NCBI GenBank assembly: GCA_938041275.1 | Contig: CALISH010000160.1 | Span: forward strand, 1 to 16,832 | Direction: 5' to 3' | DNA from: an uncultured Solobacterium sp. | GTDB taxonomy: Bacteria; Bacillota_I; Bacilli_A; Erysipelotrichales; Erysipelotrichaceae | DNA length: 16,832 nucleotides | Shown: positions 13,641-16,832 of the stretch, piece by piece | Layout of the letters: each line of letters starts with the position of its first letter | How positions within the stretch are numbered: position 1 is the first letter of the stretch | Position numbers and translations under genes: made by a program | Notes under the pieces: model-generated | Database searches by the model: none | Told to the model about the DNA's origin: nothing | The model's input: only the letters and a program-made list of their open reading frames with translations

Positions 13641-15842
13641 ATGAAGGGGAAAATAACTTATTTTAATTTATCTAGAGCTTTTGGTTTTATTGAAGATGCC
13701 AATAATAATATTTATTACTTTCATTTGAGCGATATTATTAGTGCGATTAATAGGAAGGAAATAAAAAAAGGTCAACTTGTAGATTTTATTGTTCAAACTT
13801 CAAAAAATGAATCTAAAAATGATTTAGCAAAAAAAATATCCATTATTTATAGTGAAGATTATAAAAAAATTCATTTGCAAAATAGATTAACACAAGGCAT
13901 TAAAACTAATGTTAATTTAAAGGGGAGTGAAGATGAAGTAAAAATTTCTATTAAATTTTCCAAATATTTTGGAATTTCATTCTCTAGAGAAGAACATTTT
14001 AAAAATGCTAGATATGCATTAAATTTTTTGCAACCATCAGAAGAATATAAAGAGAGCTTCAATCTATTTAATGAAGTACTTATGTTATATTCCGATTTCT
14101 CTGATTTCAACTGGAGAAGCATGGATTTTGTTGATAAACTATTAATGGATTATAGAAATAGATTAGATCCAGTTGTAATTATTTTGATTAGTCGAGATAA
14201 TAATATAAAAGAGATTGTTCAACAGAAACTATTAGAAAATGAGACGAGAATAATTGTTCCATTTACTTATTCTGAGTGCATGTCTTATAATTTTTCAGAA
14301 GAAATAATACAAAGTAGACTTCGTGAGTTTTTCTATCAACGTGACCTTTTTGCTATGGAATCACCTTTAAAATCTGATAGTTACTTTTATGGAAGAAGTC
14401 AAATTGTTCAAAATTTAGCTGATAAATACGCTATTGGAGAACAGTCTGGACTATTTGGATTAAGAAAGACTGGAAAAACTTCTGTATTGTTTGCTGTTGA
14501 AAGATTATTAAATGTAAGAGGTGGATATTCAATATATTTAGATTGTCAAAGCCCATCAATTTATAATCTTAGATGGTTTGAATTACTTCATAAGATTATA
14601 TTATCAATTTCAGAAAAGTACGAAATTGATGAAATGAATGTAGGCGCTTATACAGAGACAACAGCATCTGAAAATTTTGAGAAAGCTTTGGAGGCTTTTT
14701 ATAAGATAAAACAACAACGAGTTTTAATTATTTTAGACGAAATTGAATATATTTCATTTGGTTTATCTGATAATTCTAATTGGAAAGAGGGTAATGATTA
14801 TTTACCTTTTTGGAGAACGATTAGATCTATTTTACAAACAAAGCCTTATTTATTTTCTTTTTTAATTGCAGGCGTAAACCCAAAAATTGCTGAAGAATCT
14901 ATAGTAAATGAAATGGATAATCCTATATTTAATAATTTAACTAAATACTATCTTTCTTTATTTTCACAAGATGATGTTGAAAATATGGTAAGAAAGATTG
15001 GTAAATATATGGGTTTGTCATTTGATTCATCCGTTTATTTTAAGCTTACAAATGATTATGGAGGGCATCCTTTTTTAATAAGAAATGCATGTAGTGTATT
15101 AAATCAAAGATTTAAAACGCGACCGTATATGATTCAATCTAGAGATTACGATGATTGTAAAAAGGATATTGCAAGTGGTTTAATACCATATATTGAATCT
15201 ATTTTGATAGTACTACAACGGTGGTATCAAGATGAGTATGAAATATTAAAAGATATTGCTTTGGGAAATAAAGATAAATATTTGTCTATGTTAAGAAAAG
15301 AGCAAAATATTATCAACCATTTACTTGGCTATGGGATTCTTGAAAAAAGCTCAAACGGAAATTACTATATTAAAATTGATGTAGTAAAAGATTACTTAAC
15401 TACAAAACATAGATATGCTTATTTACCTAATTCACAAGAGGAATATAGAAAGTTAATCTCTGAACGTAGGAATAATATTGAAGTAAATTTAAGAAAAATT
15501 GTTAGATTTCAAATGAACCTTGCTTATGGTGGAAGCTTAAATGAAAAGCTACAGAAGATTTTAAAATTAGAGAATTTAGATAATATAAAAAGTAGAAGGT
15601 CAACAGGAGATATTTTTGACTCCCTTTATTTTTATGAAATTTCTAGAATAATAATAAGTGAGTATTCAAATTATAAACATATAATGGATATGGATATCAA
15701 AGAGTTCATATATATTACGGATCAAATTAATAAAAATAGAGCTGTTGATGCACATGCTGGGTTTATTACAAGAGATGAATATAGTGCATTAAATCATTTC
15801 TTTAATAAATTAGAAGATAAACTTGCAAAATTACAATTATAG
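13641..15842 (+). CDS. Cold-shock domain / STAND-like AAA ATPase / HEPN-like fusion protein
   Basis: A 733-residue multidomain protein. Residues about 1-68 look like a cold-shock (OB-fold) domain: MKGKITYFNLSRAFGFIED, then NIYYFHLSDI and KKGQLVDFIV, with RNP1- and RNP2-like aromatics. Residues about 85-235 are unrecognised. Residues about 245-560 are an AAA/STAND ATPase, with YFYGRSQIVQNLADKY, Walker A FGLRKTGKTSVL (about 272-283), Walker B RVLIILDEIEYIS (about 358-370), a sensor-like LIAGVNP, and a winged-helix region containing NHLLGYGILEKSSNGNYYI. The last about 120 residues are helical and end with NRAVDAHAGFITRDEY, an R-x4-H motif (R700, H705) typical of HEPN ribonucleases and similar to Swt1-type HEPN. 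Inferred role: nucleic-acid sensing, ATP-driven switching, then RNA cleavage in defence. It stands alone on the plus strand between an IS30 copy and a palindrome. GAGGAG supports the start. Confidence 0.75.
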   Translation: MKGKITYFNLSRAFGFIEDANNNIYYFHLSDIISAINRKEIKKGQLVDFIVQTSKNESKNDLAKKISIIYSEDYKKIHLQNRLTQGIKTNVNLKGSEDEVKISIKFSKYFGISFSREEHFKNARYALNFLQPSEEYKESFNLFNEVLMLYSDFSDFNWRSMDFVDKLLMDYRNRLDPVVIILISRDNNIKEIVQQKLLENETRIIVPFTYSECMSYNFSEEIIQSRLREFFYQRDLFAMESPLKSDSYFYGRSQIVQNLADKYAIGEQSGLFGLRKTGKTSVLFAVERLLNVRGGYSIYLDCQSPSIYNLRWFELLHKIILSISEKYEIDEMNVGAYTETTASENFEKALEAFYKIKQQRVLIILDEIEYISFGLSDNSNWKEGNDYLPFWRTIRSILQTKPYLFSFLIAGVNPKIAEESIVNEMDNPIFNNLTKYYLSLFSQDDVENMVRKIGKYMGLSFDSSVYFKLTNDYGGHPFLIRNACSVLNQRFKTRPYMIQSRDYDDCKKDIASGLIPYIESILIVLQRWYQDEYEILKDIALGNKDKYLSMLRKEQNIINHLLGYGILEKSSNGNYYIKIDVVKDYLTTKHRYAYLPNSQEEYRKLISERRNNIEVNLRKIVRFQMNLAYGGSLNEKLQKILKLENLDNIKSRRSTGDIFDSLYFYEISRIIISEYSNYKHIMDMDIKEFIYITDQINKNRAVDAHAGFITRDEYSALNHFFNKLEDKLAKLQL

Positions 15843-15917
15843 TATTCCATAATAATTTAAAATCAAATGAAGACTTTGACTATGAATATCTTATAGAAAT
15901 GTTAAAGGAGTCTACAT

Positions 15918-15938
15918 ATGACTGCACGCCAAAATTGA
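15918..15938 (+). other. Six-codon open frame with a strong ribosome binding site, running into a palindrome
   Basis: AAAGGAG at 15904-15910, with 7-nt spacing, precedes ATG and the codons for MTARQN, then TGA. The stop arises inside the palindrome that begins at 15921. A strong ribosome binding site in front of so short a frame suggests the leftover start of a gene cut off here, or a leader-type peptide; no plus-strand gene follows. An open but startless frame over 15849-15960 (including SNEDFDYEYLIEMLKES) overlaps it and may also be gene debris. Confidence 0.35.
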
Positions 15939-15958
15939 ATTCAATTTTGGCGTGCAGT
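15921..15958. repeat. 38-bp perfect palindrome (possible terminator hairpin)
   Basis: ACTGCACGCCAAAATTGAA is followed directly by its exact reverse complement, centred on GAATTC at 15937-15942. As RNA it would form a 17-bp stem with a 4-nt loop. The sequence that follows on the plus strand (TTTGTGCTTATATAATTTTTT) is only moderately U-rich, and on the minus strand there is no U-tract. It could act as a terminator for the 733-residue gene or between it and the convergent prfC. Confidence 0.7.
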
Positions 15959-16053
15959 TTGTGCTTATATAATTTTTTATATTCCTCAATAAATTTGATA
16001 TTGTAAGCATTAAGGATATATCTTTTATATAGGTTGATTAATAAAATAGATAT

Positions 16054-16832
16054 TTATAGTACGTGATGAAGTTTTGGAGTGGTTAAGAATGTAACATCTG
16101 GATTACGTTCTATAACCCAGCCCATTTGCCATTCGTTAGAAATGAGAACTACTGTGCGATCTCGATTATCTTTTACGATCATCGCATTATCAACACCCTT
16201 CAAGGAAGCAATATCTACTTCACCGTCAATCCAACGAGCAACACTATATGGCAATGTATGATTTAGTAAATCTACACCATATTCGTTTTTGAGGCGATAT
16301 TCTAATACTTCAAATTGAAGCATACCAACAGCGCCAACTACGAAGGAGTCAAGGGCGTCTGGTTGTTCAAAGATTTGAACAGCACCTTCTTGAGCTAATT
16401 GAGTCATTCCTTTTTGGAACTGCTTACGTTTCATAGTATCTTTTGGAGATACACGAGCAAAGAACTCTGGTGGGAATACAGGAAAGTCACCAAATGTTAC
16501 TTTGTGCTTTTGTGCGCAAAGTGTATCTCCTACACCCATTGTACCAGCGTCAAAGACACCGATAATGTCGCCTGGGTACGCATCCTCTACGATAGTACGT
16601 TCTGTAGCCAAAAACTGTTGAGGCTGAGATAGGCGAATTGTCTTATTAGATTGGCGATGCAATACGGACATGCCTTTTTCGAACTTACCAGAACAGATAC
16701 GCATAAATACGATACGGTCATGGTGGTTAGGGTCCATATTCGCTTGGATTTTAAATACTAGAGCAGAGAAGTCTTCACTAGTGGGTTGTACCATTTCCTC
16801 TATCGCTTGTCGTGGAGCAGGGGATGGAGCTA
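16054..16832 (-). CDS. prfC: Peptide chain release factor 3, C-terminal half (5' truncated by the window)
   Basis: RF3 is a translational GTPase that removes RF1 and RF2 from the ribosome after termination. The frame is open from the right edge, with APSPAPRQAIEEM directly before the first Met (16794), so that Met is internal. Visible RF3 features are FSALVFKIQANMDPNHHDR, VFMRICSGKFEKGM, AYPGDIIGVFDAG, GDTLCAQ, FPPEFFARVSPKD, KQFQKGMTQLAQEGAVQIFEQ and VVGAVGMLQFEVLEYRLKNEYGV. These are the domain II beta-barrel and the C-terminal domain III. About 258 of the usual 520-530 residues are present; the GTPase domain lies outside. It ends in TAA at 16054. It is a chromosomal housekeeping gene and marks one edge of the accessory region. 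No clear U-tract terminator follows on its strand; the palindrome at 15921-15958 is the nearest structure. Confidence 0.93.
   Translation of the reverse strand, partial: APSPAPRQAIEEMVQPTSEDFSALVFKIQANMDPNHHDRIVFMRICSGKFEKGMSVLHRQSNKTIRLSQPQQFLATERTIVEDAYPGDIIGVFDAGTMGVGDTLCAQKHKVTFGDFPVFPPEFFARVSPKDTMKRKQFQKGMTQLAQEGAVQIFEQPDALDSFVVGAVGMLQFEVLEYRLKNEYGVDLLNHTLPYSVARWIDGEVDIASLKGVDNAMIVKDNRDRTVVLISNEWQMGWVIERNPDVTFLTTPKLHHVL

Noticed and set aside
1..16832. CRISPR arrays, tRNA or rRNA genes, phage integrase or att sites
   Set aside because: No regularly spaced repeats, cloverleaf-like sequences, or integrase motifs were found on reading both strands.

Overview
The window looks like a piece of a low-GC Bacillota chromosome. 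Strong AGGAGG-type ribosome binding sites precede nearly every gene, and a housekeeping release-factor-3 gene sits at the right edge. The protein flavour suggests a Negativicute such as Veillonella, but this is a guess. The middle (about 2.7-15.9 kb) is visibly more A+T-rich than the acetyltransferase genes at the left and prfC at the right, as expected for an acquired accessory island.

Layout. 1-2.6 kb: the 3' end of a plus-strand gene, a bidirectional terminator, then a minus-strand cluster of two GNAT acetyltransferases, an N-terminal fragment of a third, and a Mrr-like PD-(D/E)xK nuclease. 2.65-3.6 kb: one unknown 169-residue protein between two short remnants that resemble pieces of immunity-type proteins. 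3.6-9.2 kb: an OLD-family ATPase/TOPRIM nuclease overlapping a UvrD-type helicase (a Gabija-like pair), followed on the same strand by an unusual defence-type reverse transcriptase. 9.4-10.8 kb: an overlapping pair made of a protein with a hydrophobic core segment and a SEC-C zinc protein. 10.86-13.52 kb: two neighbouring insertion sequences, one IS3/IS150-like and one IS30-like. Each is disabled by one in-frame nonsense codon, and each has a leader hairpin that would mask the transposase ribosome binding site. 13.6-15.8 kb: a single plus-strand gene fusing a cold-shock domain, a STAND-like AAA ATPase and a C-terminal HEPN-like RNase domain. 15.9 kb: a 38-bp perfect palindrome. 16.05 kb to the end: the C-terminal half of prfC.

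How the genes may work together. Nearly everything from 10.77 kb down to 2.9 kb is read on the minus strand with overlaps or short gaps, so it may form one or two defence operons. The OLD nuclease and helicase are translationally coupled. The reverse transcriptase starts 88 bp downstream of the helicase, so the three could act together or merely share an island. The cold-shock/AAA/HEPN protein carries sensor-like, switch-like and RNase-like parts in one chain and could be a self-contained abortive-infection system. These functional links are inferences. Domain motifs, stop codons, overlaps and palindromes are read directly from the sequence.
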